Assembly: GCA_002917775.1 (NCBI GenBank) | Contig: KZ627157.1 | Location: forward strand, 1,155,454-1,219,453 | DNA from: Glaciozyma antarctica PI12 | Taxonomy: Eukaryota; Basidiomycota; Microbotryomycetes; Kriegeriales; Camptobasidiaceae | Reading direction: 5' to 3' | Length of the DNA: 64,000 bases | Part shown: in pieces, positions 32,393 through 44,317 of the stretch | How the letters are laid out: each line of letters opens with the position of its first letter | Numbering within the stretch: the stretch's first letter is position 1 | Made by a program: the position numbers and the translations under genes | The notes under the pieces: model-generated | The model's database searches: none | Seen by the model: the letters and a program-made list of their open reading frames with translations, nothing else | What the model was told of the DNA's origin: nothing

Positions 32393-32707
32393 ATGGCGAC
32401 GCTTTTGAGGTCCTGGGTGCGTGACTTGACCACCCGAATCGCCAGCTTCGCTCGAAGCCCCTTCGCCACCATCCTACCTCACATTCCTCTCTCCGCCTCT
32501 CCAACGCGAGGCCTTTTTCTGCTCCTCCTCCTCGTTCCCTACATCGTCAGTGTGAGCGCTCCAGCGCAGAGCCTTCGTGCGCGCAAGCCCGTCCTCCTAA
32601 AGGCACGCGCTCCCCTTCCCTCCACACTCCAGCCCCTTCCCAGTCCGCCCCACATTCCGCACGTGCAAACCCATCACATCGTAGGACCCAAGCAAAACCC
32701 AGCCTAA
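32393..32707 (+). CDS. Possible 104-residue protein with one hydrophobic segment
   Basis: ATG-initiated open frame encoding MATLLRSWVRDLTTRIASFA, a hydrophobic stretch (GLFLLLLLVPYIVSV) and a Pro-rich tail. It has no homology I recognise and no introns, which is unusual here. It may be a small membrane protein or chance. Confidence 0.25.
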   Translation: MATLLRSWVRDLTTRIASFARSPFATILPHIPLSASPTRGLFLLLLLVPYIVSVSAPAQSLRARKPVLLKARAPLPSTLQPLPSPPHIPHVQTHHIVGPKQNPA

Positions 32708-33375
32708 CCCGGGCGCGCGACCGGAACAACGCTTCGCTACGACGCTACCCTCATTCTCGCGATGACGCGTTTCGCAAGGTCCGTCGTGCCTTTTCCTGAG
32801 ATTTTGTACGAGGACGCGCAGGGTTGAGGAGGTGAGAAGAGGAGAGGGGATGGTGGAGGTCGGATGGTGGCGGTCGAGGAGGTGGCGTTACGTCTCATGG
32901 ACAGGGGAGGAAGGTGGGCGGAGAGTGAAGCAGGGGGTGTCGCTGGGAGAGCGAAAAGGTCGTGGTGTGAGGAGCGTTCTCGCCAGGAGGAGCGTTGAGG
33001 TGGTGCGGTTGGGGACCAGGAGCGTTGGGATCAGTTCAAGTGGAGCATGTGAAACAGCAGCCGTCGGAGAGGATGCGACAGGGCAGCGTGTTCGTGCGAT
33101 GGGGTCGTTTGGTCGTTTCGAGGTCCAATTGAGGAGGGAGAACGGTAGCGGGAGAGGGCTGCCCTACTAAAAAAGGATATTGACTCTCCTCCCGAGGACT
33201 CCGCTGGAAGCTCATGAGCTCTGCCGAGACTGAGCTCGACGATCTCTGGCAGACGAGTTTCCTTCGGTTTTCTTTCCTCTCAAGCCAGCTCTGGTGCTAC
33301 CAATCAGTACTCAGTCAATCTACCACCACGGCACTCGAACTTGAACGAACAGGGAGCAGGAGAAGAACAAGTTCG

Positions 33376-33435
33376 GTAAGCTAGGAGAACCGGGGTTACT
33401 CTCGCGCTCTGGCTGACGTACAGCCCTTTTAACAG
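33376..33435 (+). other. Probable 5' UTR intron of the CaMKK-like kinase gene
   Basis: GTAAGC donor, GGCTGACG branch-like site and CTTTTAACAG acceptor, 60 nt, lying 230 bp upstream of the start codon in a CT-rich leader. Confidence 0.45.
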
Positions 33436-33664
33436 CTGCCACCCCAGTTCAGAGACTCTCGCTCACTCTCCGCCACTACGACTACCTCGTCAGGCACGGC
33501 ACTCGGATCGAACGAATAAGAAAACAACGGAGGACACGGCCCCTCCCGTCAGACGAACCCTGAGCCCCCGCCTCTCACCTTCTCACCTTCTCCTCGGCCC
33601 TAACTCGACCCTACTCAAGCCACTCTCGCCAAAAGGAACGACCACAACTCGCCAGGACTACACC

Positions 33665-36600
33665 ATGGCGCCGCCACCAGGCAGGGACAGCGCTTATTCC
33701 CTCGGTGGACACGGCAACGCCTCGACCAACGGCTCCTCGTCCAACCCTCAGCCGTCCAACTTCAACACGGGCCAACAAGGGGGACTAGGACTCTCGCGCT
33801 CCTCCCGCTCAAACTCTCTCGCCCTCCTAGCCGATCCAGCAAGCTGCCCTTCTCCTTACACCGTCGACTCTCCCTCGTACAGCCCCTGGGATGGCTCAAG
33901 TCGCACCAACTCGCCTACACCTTCCTCGACCGCACCGAGCAGCCAACTCCACACCGGTCCCTCCTCCAACACGGGGTTCGTCGTCACCTCCCGCCCTAGA
34001 TCCTACTTCCCCCCGACGGCACCTCTCCCTTCCTCCCCCTCCTCCCTGCCCTCCTCCTCTCCCCCCGCCCCTCCTTCACCCCTCCTCAATCCCACCCGAC
34101 CACTCCACTCCTCTTCCCTCTCTCACAACCCCTCCAACTCTTCCTCCCTCCGCTCTCGACGCTCCTCACCTCCCGCATCTTTCCGCCTCCAACCAGGCGG
34201 GTCACCTCCACTCTCCTCCGCCCCTCTCTCCTCCGCTTCGGAACCCAAGACGACTCTCACTCTCAGCTCGACTATCGATTCCCAAGGACGAAGAATGGTG
34301 AACCAGTACGTTCGGCTCAAGACGATCGGGCAAGGGAGTCATGGCAAGGTCTGGCTCTGTGCCGAGCCTTCGCTTCGAGAGACGGACGACGAGGAGGAGC
34401 GGAGAGGGAAGGAACGTAGTCAGTGGGAGGAGGAGGAGGAGGGGGACGTCAAGTATTGTGCGATCAAGAGTGTTGCGAGGGAGGGAGCGGGGAGGGGGAA
34501 AAGCTTGAAGGCTGCCAAGGGGAGGAAGGTCGGAGGGAGTACGGGGATTGGAGCGGATGATAAGGTCAAGAGGGAGGTCGCGATTATGAAACGACTCGAC
34601 CACAAGAACGTCGTTAGGCTGAAGGAGGTTATCGACGATGTCAAGAGCAAGAAGGTCTTCATGGGTGCGTTCCTCTCCCCTACTAGCTGCGCATGGAAAA
34701 GCTAAAACGTCGCTGCAGTCCTCGAGTTCATGGCGGGAGGTCAGATTGTCTGGCAAGACGAGAACAAGCGACCGACGATGACCGTCGACGAAGCGCGTCG
34801 GACCTTTCGCGACGTCGTTCTCGGTCTCGAGTACCGTGAGCTCCTCCCTCTCCCCTCCGTGAGCAACAGCTCTAACGTGCGACGCAGTACACTACCAAGG
34901 CATCATCCACCGCGACATCAAGCCCGCCAACCTCCTCTGGACCGAGGACCACAGCACCGTCAAGATCTCCGATTTCGGCGTCTCGCACGTCTCGGACGCC
35001 CTCCTCCGCGCCTCCCCCGGCGGGACCGACGGCGAGGACGACAAAGCCCTTCGCAAGACCGCCGGTAGCCCAGCGTTCTTCGCACCCGAGCTCTGCCACC
35101 CCGCCGAATTCTCGACCCCGACTCCTCAGCCACACGACGATGATCTCGAGAGCTACTTCTCGAACGGAGCATTCGGGACTTCTTCGACGATTTCGACACC
35201 TTGCGCTTCGTCGCCTACGACTCCGAATGGACTCACCCTCTCCTCCGTCATCATCTCCCCTTCCCTCCCCTCCTCCTCTCTTCCTCGCGCCCACCCTACG
35301 ATCGGCAAAGGAATCGACGTCTGGGCATTGGGCGTAACGCTCTTCTGTCTCCTCTTTGGGGATACGCCCTTCATGGCTCGAACGGAGTATGAGCTGTACA
35401 ACGTCATTGTGAGAGAGGGGGTTAGGGTGCCGGAGAGGATGGGGAGGGAGGGAGCTTGGACTGGAGTGGGGAGGGGCTGGGGTGGGTGTGGGGGTGGGGA
35501 GGAGGGGAGGGAGGTGGTGGATCTGTTGAGGGGGTTGTTGGAGAAGGATCCTAGTAAGAGGATCTCGTTGGAAGAGGTCAAGGTGAGTTTTCCCCCTTGA
35601 GCGTTGTGGAGTAAGACCTGATGAGAAGCAGAAACATCCTTGGGTGCTGAGGAACCTCTCGTCGCCCGAATCGTGGCTATGCGATACCGACCCCGCTCAG
35701 AGCGCCGCCGTGCGGATCACGGACGAGGATGTCGAGCATGCGACGCAGGAGCGAGGAGCCGTCGATCAGCTTCCGAGGATACGGAACCGACTAGGCATTC
35801 GTCGAGCTCTCAACGCCGCTCTCGTTCGCTTCCCTGCGTTCTCGAGGATGACGAGACGACAAGTTGGAGGGAGCCCGAGGTCGAGGAGCAAGAGCGCTAG
35901 TTCGGCGAGTCAGAGTTACGGGGATGGGACGAGCGAACCGCCGAGTCGACATCCCTCGGACGGAGCTTCGAGGGGGAAGGAGTCGAGCGAGTATGGGCAG
36001 GAGATGCGCAAGACGATCTCGGCGTACGAGGGGTCGGGGAGTAGGGCTTCTACGCCGGGAGGGAGGAGGGGGTGGGGGAGTCGGGGGAAGCAAGGGAGGG
36101 AATTGACGAGGAGCCTATCGGCGTCGCCGGTCGCGAACGGCAGGCCTACGATCCCATCTCACCTATTCCCTTCGCGCAAGAACTCGGATCCCGTCCCCTC
36201 ACCCTCTCCTTCCATTCGTACCGCCTCTCCCGCGTGGCCGACGTCGGATACCGAATCGACGGGACGGAGGACGCTCACCAAGATGCTCTCCCGTCTCAGC
36301 GGTCGAGCTCGGACGCCCAAGCCTTCTTTCGAGGAGAAAGACGCCTCGGACGACGACTCCCTCACGACGTCCCCCATCGACTCGCGGCACTCTTTCGAAC
36401 GGCACGCGACCTTCGTCGACGAACTTCCTTCACGGACCGCCATCATCCAGGGCGAAGTGGCCGACGTGGACGATTTTGATACGAGCGATTTCGACTATTC
36501 GAGTGGCGACGACGACGAAGATTTCGGCAGCCCTCCTCTCGGTCGAGCAGACGGGATCTCGGGGTGGAGCGTCGGGGTGCGGAGCGAGGATGATGACGAG

Positions 36601-36807
36601 TTGCGCGATTCGCACGAGGGGAAAGGGTCGAGGGAGTTCAAGATGGACGACGCGACGCCTCGAGCTTCTGCGCACGTTGCGCTCGTGCGGGGGATCGAGT
36701 TGGAGCCGGAGCTCGAGGTGCCGGGGTTGGTGACGCCGAGTCGGAAAGGGAGGGATGGGAGTATTCGAGCGGGGGTCGAGGGGAGGTTGGGGACGATGGA
36801 GAGATGA
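33665..36807 (+). CDS. Ser/Thr kinase of the CaMKK / Sak1-Tos3-Elm1 / Ssp1 group
   Basis: Start ATG 33665 (MAPPPGRDSAYSLGG), stop TGA 36805-36807; introns near 34663-34718, 34836-34887 and 35584-35632. After a disordered Ser/Pro-rich N-terminus (about 200 residues) comes a full kinase domain: IGQGSHGKVWLC (Gly loop), YCAIKSV (Lys), VKREVAIMKRLDHKNVVRL, HRDIKPANLLW (catalytic loop), ISDFGVSHV, AGSPAFFAPELC, IDVWALGVTLFCLLFG and LLEKDPSKRISLEEVKKHPW. Inserts in the small lobe and before the PE motif are typical of fungal CaMKK-like kinases. These phosphorylate the activation loop of Snf1/AMPK and respond to glucose or Ca2+ stress. The C-terminal 350 residues are disordered and acidic. About 1,000 residues in all. 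Which of the fungal paralogues it matches is not resolved. Confidence 0.85.
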
Positions 36808-37224
36808 GGACGGAGGTTTTTGGGACGGAGATTTTTGTGGCGACGAGGAGGAGGAGAGCGACGACGGGGGCGTAGGAGGGAGGAGGTTTGTTTAGTTATC
36901 CTTTTCTTTAGTGCATACGTTCTTTCCTCCCCCTCCCTTCTTCCACACTGTGCATAGTCTTTGTGCATAGATCGTCCTCCCTCCCGACCCTCCCTTGTTC
37001 ATCTCCCTCTCCCCTCTTTTTCTTTATCAGTAGTAAAGCAGGAACCCATTGTTGTACCGGGATGATAAAAGCGAAAGCAGTTGCAGCGAACTCTGGCTCA
37101 GCGAGATCGGGAGAGGAAAGTCGACTCGGTGCGAAGGAGTCGGCGCGCAGGCTGCCCCACCTCTTGCGCTTCTCCCTCCTCCCTCTCGCTTCAACTGGGA
37201 TCGGAACAACCAAGATCCACGACG
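36808..37224. other. Intergenic region
   Basis: The 3' flank of the kinase and promoter of the ABC transporter. It contains T-rich tracts near 36890-37030 and an AGTAAAGCAGGAAC segment. No gene seen. Confidence 0.45.
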
Positions 37225-40200
37225 ATGCTACTCAGCACCGCACCACGCTCCCGCCCAGCCCCTCGCCACTCTCCTCCACGATCCCTCCTCCCCGCTCTCG
37301 TCATCGCCCTCCTCTCCCCCCTCTCCCTCGCCTCCCCTTCCCTCCTCGCCCAATCCCTCTCCCCTTTCCCAAACGCCTCCATCTCCCTCTCCCGCCCTGC
37401 CATCCCATCGACACTCTTCCCGCCTCCCGCTGAGTGCCCGCCGTGTAACCCGTTCAATTGCGTCTTGCCCGCCTTCACTTGCCTCAACACTGGTGCGTTC
37501 GGAGGGGGGGGCCGACAGGGGATGGGAGCTGATCAGTGTGCGAGCAGGGGCGTGTAATGATTATAATGGACAGTGCGTGTGCCCGTCGGGTTTTGGAGGG
37601 GAGGACTGCTCGAAGCCACGTGAGTGCTGCTGCGCTAGTTGAGAAAGGGAAGGCAGGAGCTGACCTTGTGGATAGTGTGTGGATCGCTGGCGGATGGGAA
37701 CGATCGGTTCCCTCGAGAGGGGAACAGCTGCGAGTGCGACGAAGGCTGGAGTGGGCTCAACTGCAATGGTGCGAGGTCCCTTCCTCGACTGGATGGGATC
37801 GTCGGAGCTAACGACGGACACAGTGTGCGAGACGAACCAGGCGTGCGAGGGGTTGGTGTTGCGCGATCCGGCGGCGTCGCTCAAGGGAGGCAAGGACGGC
37901 GATTCGGATGGCTCGGATGCGGTTTGTTACAAGGAGGGCTATGGGATCAACGAGATGTTCCAGATGTGCGATGTCACCAGTACGTTCTTTCAAGCTCCCC
38001 GCTCGCACGAGCTAAGCACGCACGCAGACCGCAAGATCCTCGATATGCTCCCCGACCGACCTCCGCAAGTCACCTTTACCTGCGATATCCCCTCGTCCAC
38101 CTGCGGTTTCCAGTTCTGGATCGGCAAGGTCGAGTCGTTCTACTGCGGGCTCTCGAAATGCACCGCGACGCTCGACGTTGGGTACGAGAGCAACTACACC
38201 GAGTACAACTGCGCCAAGATGGAGTGCGCCTGCATCCCTGGCAAAATGCTCTGTGGCGAGGACGGGAGTGTCGGTACGTCTCGTCTCATGGGACGTCAAG
38301 AAGCCCAGCTAACGAGGAACGGCAGACATCTCCGACTTTCTCACCGAGGAGATCGCTGGGCCGGCCAAGTTCAGCTCGCGAACGGGCGAAGGCAGCAGAT
38401 TTGAGGAACCCGCGATGAACCAGCTCATCAACGACATCTTTGGCGACAGTTACATCACGCTCTCGTGCGCGAGCGGAGAGTGCATGCATAGCTCTGAGGT
38501 CCCAGGCTTCGTCGTGCGTCCCTTCATGCCGGTTTTGACGAATGCCGCTGACCTCCAGGTATCGCAGCGACCTCCCAAGCCGAACGACAGGTGGTGGGTT
38601 ATTATCAGCATTGCTATCGTTGCCTCTATTCTCCTTATCGGTCTCTTCCGTGCGTTCATACTCCTCGACCCGTGAAGTCACCTCGCTAACCCCTGCGCAG
38701 TCTTCTGGTACCTCGGCCGCGCCTCCTCGACCTCGTACACTTTCCTCGGCGGACGTATCCAGCTCCCCGACGACTTCTCCAAGTCCCTCCTCGACTCGCA
38801 CATCCCCGCCGCTCTCCAATTCACCGACCTCTCCTACACCCTCCCCTCGAGCCTACGCGTCCTCGACGCCATCACCGGTTCAGTACAGCCTGGCGAGATT
38901 ATGGCTGTTCTCGGAGCGAGTGGAGCGGGAAAATCGACCTTCCTCGACTTGTTGGCGAGGAAGGCGAAGCGCGGATCGGTCGAGGGTGAGATCCTCGTGA
39001 ACGGGAAAAAGGTCAACGAGAGCGAGTATCGTCGTGTAGTCGGGTTCGTCGATCAGGAGGATACGCTGATGGGGACGTTGACGGTGTACGAGACGGTCCT
39101 GTACTCTGCGTTGCTGAGGTTGCCGAGGGAGATGGGGATGGCGGAGAAGAAGATGAGAGTGTTGGAGACGATGCAGGAGTTGGGGATCTTGGGGATTAGG
39201 GATTCGAGAGTCGGGGAATCAGGGCAGAGGGGGATTTCGGGAGGGGAGAAGAGGAGGGTGTCGATTGCTTGCGAGCTTGTTACGAGCCCCTCGATCTTGT
39301 TCCTCGACGAGCCTACCTCTGGTACGTCCTTTCGCTCTCAGAGACGGGCTTGTCTCTGACGCGCTGAACGCAGGCCTCGATTCGTACAACGCCATCAACG
39401 TCGTCGAATCTCTCGTTCAGCTCGCAAGGACCTACAAGCGCACTGTCGTCTTCACGATCCACCAACCTCGCTCCAACATTGTCGCGCTCTTCGACAAGGT
39501 CTGCCTACTGGTCGGTGGTCGCATGGTCTACTCGGGCAAGGCCGACGCGTGCCAGACGTACTTCTCTAGCATCGGATGGGCCTGCCCTCCTGGGTTCAAC
39601 ATCGCGGACTATCTCAGTGCGTCCTCATCGTTCCTCCTCTCAAATAGCTCCTGACCGTCCTGCAGTCGATCTCACGATGCAGAACGACTCTCCCTCGATC
39701 ACTCTCGAGGCGGAAGCAGCCCTCATCGAGCTCGAAGGCGAGCAAGACACCGTCTCCGACCCCGAGCTAGGCGTTCGCCGCACTCGCGCCATCGTCACTC
39801 CCTCTTCCACCAGCGACGAAACCGAGCTCGAAACGCGCCTCAGTACCGCCAGCGGGAACGGCACTCTCTCAGCCGCCAAACGCCTCTTCAGCTCGGGACG
39901 GAACTCGCCCGTCTCCCCTGGGTTGTCTGAGAGGCTTGCGGTGCTCGTCGAGGCGTACGAAGGGTCGTCCATGGCGGTGGAGGTCATGGAGGAGATTGAG
40001 AAGGCGCGGAGTGAGGCGAGGGAGGATGGGAGGGCGGAGGGGGAGCAGGTCGTGCTCAGGGCGTACAAGCGCGCGGGGTGGTGGACTCAGTTCACGATTC
40101 TGAGCGGGAGGTCGTTCAAGAACCTGTATCGGAACCCGATGTTGATGCTCTCGCATTACGTCGTTTCGGTCCTCGTGGCTTGTGAGTCGGTTTCGCTTGC

Positions 40201-41124
40201 GGGGGTGCGGAGCGGTACTGATGCGCGTTTTTAACAGGCATCTGCGGCTTCCTCTTCCGAGGATTGACGTGCGTTTCTGCAGGCCCGACGAGAGCTCGAG
40301 CTAATTCGCCTCCTTCGCAGCAACGACATTCCAGGATTCCAGAACCGTCTTGGACTATTCTTCTTCATCCTCGCCGTCTTTGGCTTTGGCTGCCTCACGA
40401 CTCTCAACGCCTTCGCTTCCGAGCGGCTGCTCTTCACCCGCGAACGCGCGAACGGTTACTACTCCCCCATCACCTACTTTGCCGCCAAACTCCTCTTCGA
40501 CATCGTCCCTCTCCGCGTCATCCCCCCCTTCGTCCTAGGCGCCATCATCTACGGACCCGTTGGTCTCGTCCCGACCGTCGATTCGTTCTGGAGGTTCATC
40601 TTCGTCCTCGTACTATTCAACTTGACGGCGTCGAGCGTTGTCCTCCTCCTCAGCGTCCTTATCAAGAATGCAGGAGTTGCGAACCTCGTCGGCAGTCTCG
40701 TCATGCTCTTTAAGTGCGTCCTCGTCTCTCCCGTCCTTCCTTCGCTCGCTAAACCACGCTCGCACAGCCTCCTATTCGCGGGACTCCTTATCAACCGCGA
40801 CAAGCTACCCTGGTACCTCCAATGGCTCGAAACGGCCTCATTCTTCCACGCCGCCTTCGAAGCGCTCCTCGGTCAACGAGGTCCGGTACCTATCCCTCAA
40901 GGATCACCGCTACGGCGTCGATATCGAAGTCCCCGCCGCTACGATTCTCTCCATGTTCGGTTTCCGCGCCAGTGTGAGTTCGTTGTTTACGATGCGGGGG
41001 AAGAGAGCTGATGGGAGTGCAGGCGTTCTGGTTCCCGGACGTCGCGTTGCTGGTGGGGCTCTTTGTGAGCTTCACGGTGGCGTCGTTTGTTGCGCTGGTC
41101 GTGCTTGTTCGGGAGAGACGGTAG
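37225..41124 (+). CDS. Adp1-like ABCG half-transporter with cysteine-rich lumenal domain
   Basis: Start ATG 37225, stop TAG 41122-41124, about a dozen introns. The order of parts is: signal peptide ([18 protein letters not shown]), a Cys-rich segment with EGF-like modules ([32 protein letters not shown]) and further Cys pairs, a membrane helix ([19 protein letters not shown]), then the ATPase: [15 protein letters not shown] (Walker A), [40 protein letters not shown] (signature), [13 protein letters not shown] (Walker B) and TIHQPRSN (H-loop). A regulatory linker and six membrane helices close it ([15 protein letters not shown]..., ...[11 protein letters not shown]). This is the architecture of S. 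cerevisiae Adp1 and animal White-type relatives. The cargo of this group is not known; it probably sits in the ER or another internal membrane. Confidence 0.88.
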
Positions 41125-41716
41125 AGGAAGGAGTCGCGTAGAGGTGTTGGTTGTAAATCGTTTGTTGGGCGACGTTCCTTGAGGGTTTTCGGCTGCGTGC
41201 CTGTCTGTGTTGACTCAAGCTACCGTATCTTGGCTGGAAGGAAGGAAAAGGAACAGGCTCGAGACGTGCAAGCGAGACATTCCGCCGCAAGTGCTCGAGA
41301 CGGCGCGCGCGAGGGCCTGATCCCTCTTCCCCCCCTTACTCTTTCTCCTCCAACTCCTCCGCCAGGCTTTGGTTACGCCCACGCCCACGCTTCCACCGCG
41401 CCACCGCTCACACAGACACCTCGATCACCCTCCCGCAGACCACCTCTCCAACTGCCGCGCTCCCCTCTCCACGAACGAACGACTATCCTCCGCCCAATCT
41501 ACGGCGACCTCCTCCCTCCAGCTCAGATACGTTCTGGTCCTCCTCTGCACACCTTTCCCTCCCAACCGCCCGCGCCCGATCCTTCAGCTCAGGTCTCTCG
41601 ACCCGTCGCCGCCTTTTCAGCCTTCGAGCGCGCGCACCTTCTATCGCGCGCACTCCCGCCTCGCTCTCTTTCAGCTCAAGACGGAGCTCTAGCATTACCA
41701 AGCATCGACCTTAGCG
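41125..41716. other. Intergenic / leader region of the STK32-like kinase
   Basis: Strongly CT-rich upstream of 41717, as is common for leaders in this window. Open frames here look like chance. Confidence 0.45.
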
Positions 41717-44041
41717 ATGGGAGCCCTGTGTTGTAGGCCAGAGGTGAGCTTCAGAACCGGTTCTCAGGGACGAGGGGACAAGAGTCTCACTATGTGTTTC
41801 GCCGTGCAGAAGATCGACTTTGACGGTTCAGTTGATCTGTACCACTTCTACTTGCTGAGATCCGTGGGCAAGGGAGCGTTTGGCAAGGTGAGCAGCTCCC
41901 CGGTGGACGCCTAGGCCGCGCCGCAGCTGCCAGAGGACCTGAGCTCACACGCTGGCTCGTGTCGCAGGTCCGAGTGGTTCAGCACAAGCAGACGAAAGCG
42001 CTGTACGCCCTCAAGTACATCAACAAGGCGCGGATATCAAAAACAGCGTGCAGTCAATAACGTGCGTTCGTCGCCACGTTCTTCCCCACGCTGCGCATCG
42101 AAGGAGACGTCTTCTTCTTCGTGAGCTCGAGCTGAACCAGCGTGCAGATTATCCAAGAGCGTCGCTTGCTGGAAGAGATTGACTCTCCCTTCGTCTGCAA
42201 CCTTCGCTTCGCGTTTCAGGACGACGAGAACCTCTTCATGGTTTTGGATTTGATGCTGGGAGGAGACCTGCGCTTCCACCTTGACCGCTTGGGCGCATTG
42301 AGAGAGGACGTCGTCAAGTTTTACGTGGCGGAGATGGCATTGGCGCTGCAGGACTTGCACGCTCGAGGGATCGTTCATCGGTGAGTGGGTCGTGCTGAGA
42401 CTTGTGGGAGATGCGAGCGTCGTTGTGGGAGTGAAGCTGACGGAGTTGACGTCGAATAGGGATCTCAAGCCTGACAATATCCTCCTCGACGAGCGAGGGC
42501 ACGCCCATCTTACCGACTTCAACATCGCCGTCCACTTTACGGAACGGAGAGCTCTCACCAGCGTCGCAGGCTCGATGGCTTACATGGGTGCGCTCCTCCT
42601 TCTTCCACTCTCACCTTTCGCTCACAATCTCTCCGCAGCTCCCGAGGTCCTCGCCAAACGCGGCTACTTCGACACGGTCGACTGGTGGTCTCTCGGCGTC
42701 GTTGCGCACGAGCTCCTCTTTGGCAAGCGGCCTTTCCGTGGCAAGACGAACTCGTCCCTCACCCAATCGATCCTCAAAGAGGCGCTCAAGTTCCCCGAAA
42801 ACGCGGGAGAGCTCGTCAGCGCCGATGGACTGGATTGCGTTCGCGGAGTGCGTTCATCTCGCTACTTTGATTGCGGAGCGTGGGCTTACGATTCGTGGAC
42901 GAGCAGTTGCTGCAGAGGGATACGAAGCGGCGGTTGGGGTGCAAGAATATGGGAGGGATCGAGGCGTTCAGGGCGCATGCCTGGTTCAAGGACTACGACT
43001 GGGAGAAGATCGAGGCGAAGGAGATGCCGCCTCCGTTCGAACCTGACGTGCGTTTTTCTCTTTCGTATCGTTCAAGCTGCGCTGACCTTGGCAATGTTGT
43101 GCAGTCGAAAAAGGCCAACTTTGATGCGACTCACGAGCTCGAGGAGCTATTGCTCGAGGACAACCCGCTCAAAGCTAAGAAGCGAAATCCCAATATCGAC
43201 ATCTCGGAGCTGTCTGCAGATTACCGGGTGATGGAGCAGAAGTGCGTGCAGCTTTTTGTCTTCGTCGTTGATTCGTGGTGCTAACGTTGGCTCGCAGCTT
43301 TTTGTCATACGACTTTGTACGTTTCGTGCCTCGCTTCCTCGTCGATCCTCGACTCACGCGTTCTCCCTCGCAGACGAAGCAAGGCCGCGCCTCGTGGTTC
43401 GTTCTCGATGCTACATCACCTCCCGCCGCCAACTCTCCGGTCCCCTTACATCCCAAGGCGATTGGGCTCGAAGACCAGCCTCTCTCCGACATGACGTCCT
43501 CTAGACCAGGCGCCGAACGTGCGCCCTCGGCCATGGGATCGTACCGCGAAGGAGTTGCGACGCCGAATCTCAGCGTCGAGGGACAGTCGTTCGAGCAAGA
43601 CCGGAGCGGACTGCGACCCGACAACCTGAGCGCACGACAGTTGAGGTCAGAATACTAGGTTCGCCACCTTTTGCTCTCGCTTTGGTCGATGAAGTGTGAT
43701 TGAGTTTCAGAGAACAGCCGCTGACGATCTCTCCCCTTCGCAGACCACCTTCGGCTCCTCCCTCCGACTCCCTCTCCTCCCACACTCTCCCCTCCCGCCT
43801 CTCCGAACATTCCGCCCGTCGCCCCCGTCGCCTCTCTCGCACTCGCTCCACTTCTTCTCGCAATACGCCCTACTCCTACTCCCTCGCCTCGCAGTCGACC
43901 CCCATCCTCCAGCACCCCTACGCATACCCGCCACCCATCTCTCCACTCCCATCCAGCGAATCCCTGCGACCGACTCGCCTTCCTCCTCGCCGTTCGTCGT
44001 CGCTTAAGCGCACGCGAAGTAGCGGTCACGTCGCCGCATGA
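41717..44041 (+). CDS. YANK/STK32-family AGC kinase with N-terminal lipid-anchor motif
   Basis: Start ATG 41717; the first exon encodes MGALCCRPE, giving Gly2 for N-myristoylation and Cys5-Cys6 for palmitoylation. The kinase domain reads FYLLRSVGKGAFGKVRVVQH, LYALKYINKA, IIQERRLLEEIDSPFVCNLR, DLMLGGDLRFHLDRLG, HRDLKPDNILL, TDFNIAV (DFN in place of DFG, normal for YANK kinases), SMAYMAPEVL, DTVDWWSLGVVAHELLFGKR and LLQRDTKRRLGC, then the AGC tail FDATHELEELLLEDNPLKAK. The C-terminus is disordered and basic, ending SSGHVAA. A 59-nt intron at 42848-42906 gives the conserved LLQRD. Near 42039-42043 the frame breaks at a run of five A, where four would restore ISKQRAVNN. That is probably an indel error. 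Role in fungi is not established. Confidence 0.85.
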
Positions 44042-44317
44042 TTGTTCTATCTCCCTTCTTTATAACCCCGATTTGCGTAGCCACACCCTCGTCCTTGAGC
44101 CCCCTTCCGTGTATCTCCCGTTCTTAAAATCTCCCTTAGCCTTTGCATTCCTCAGCATTACCACCCTCGCCGTTCGTGAACCGCTAATCTTGAAACGATA
44201 CCCCTCTGCCGACGCCTTCGAGGCTCAATTCGAACCGGAGCAGTGCGCCGATCCGAGAGACATGCAGTCTATGTATTGCAAAACGTGAACGGGAGTGAAG
44301 GGGATCAGAACGCAGCG

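Larger units (their letters stand above)
32248..33664. other. Long intergenic region with kinase leader
   Basis: This holds the 3' flank of the ankyrin gene, one weak small open frame (32393-32707) and the promoter/leader of the kinase gene. A probable 5' UTR intron lies at 33376-33435. No other gene is supported. Confidence 0.5.

Noticed and set aside
42848-42878. A 31-nt intron in the STK32-like kinase
   Set aside because: A standard 59-nt intron (42848-42906) with a CTTACG branch-like site and GAGCAG acceptor gives the conserved LLQRDTKRRLG and the correct phase.
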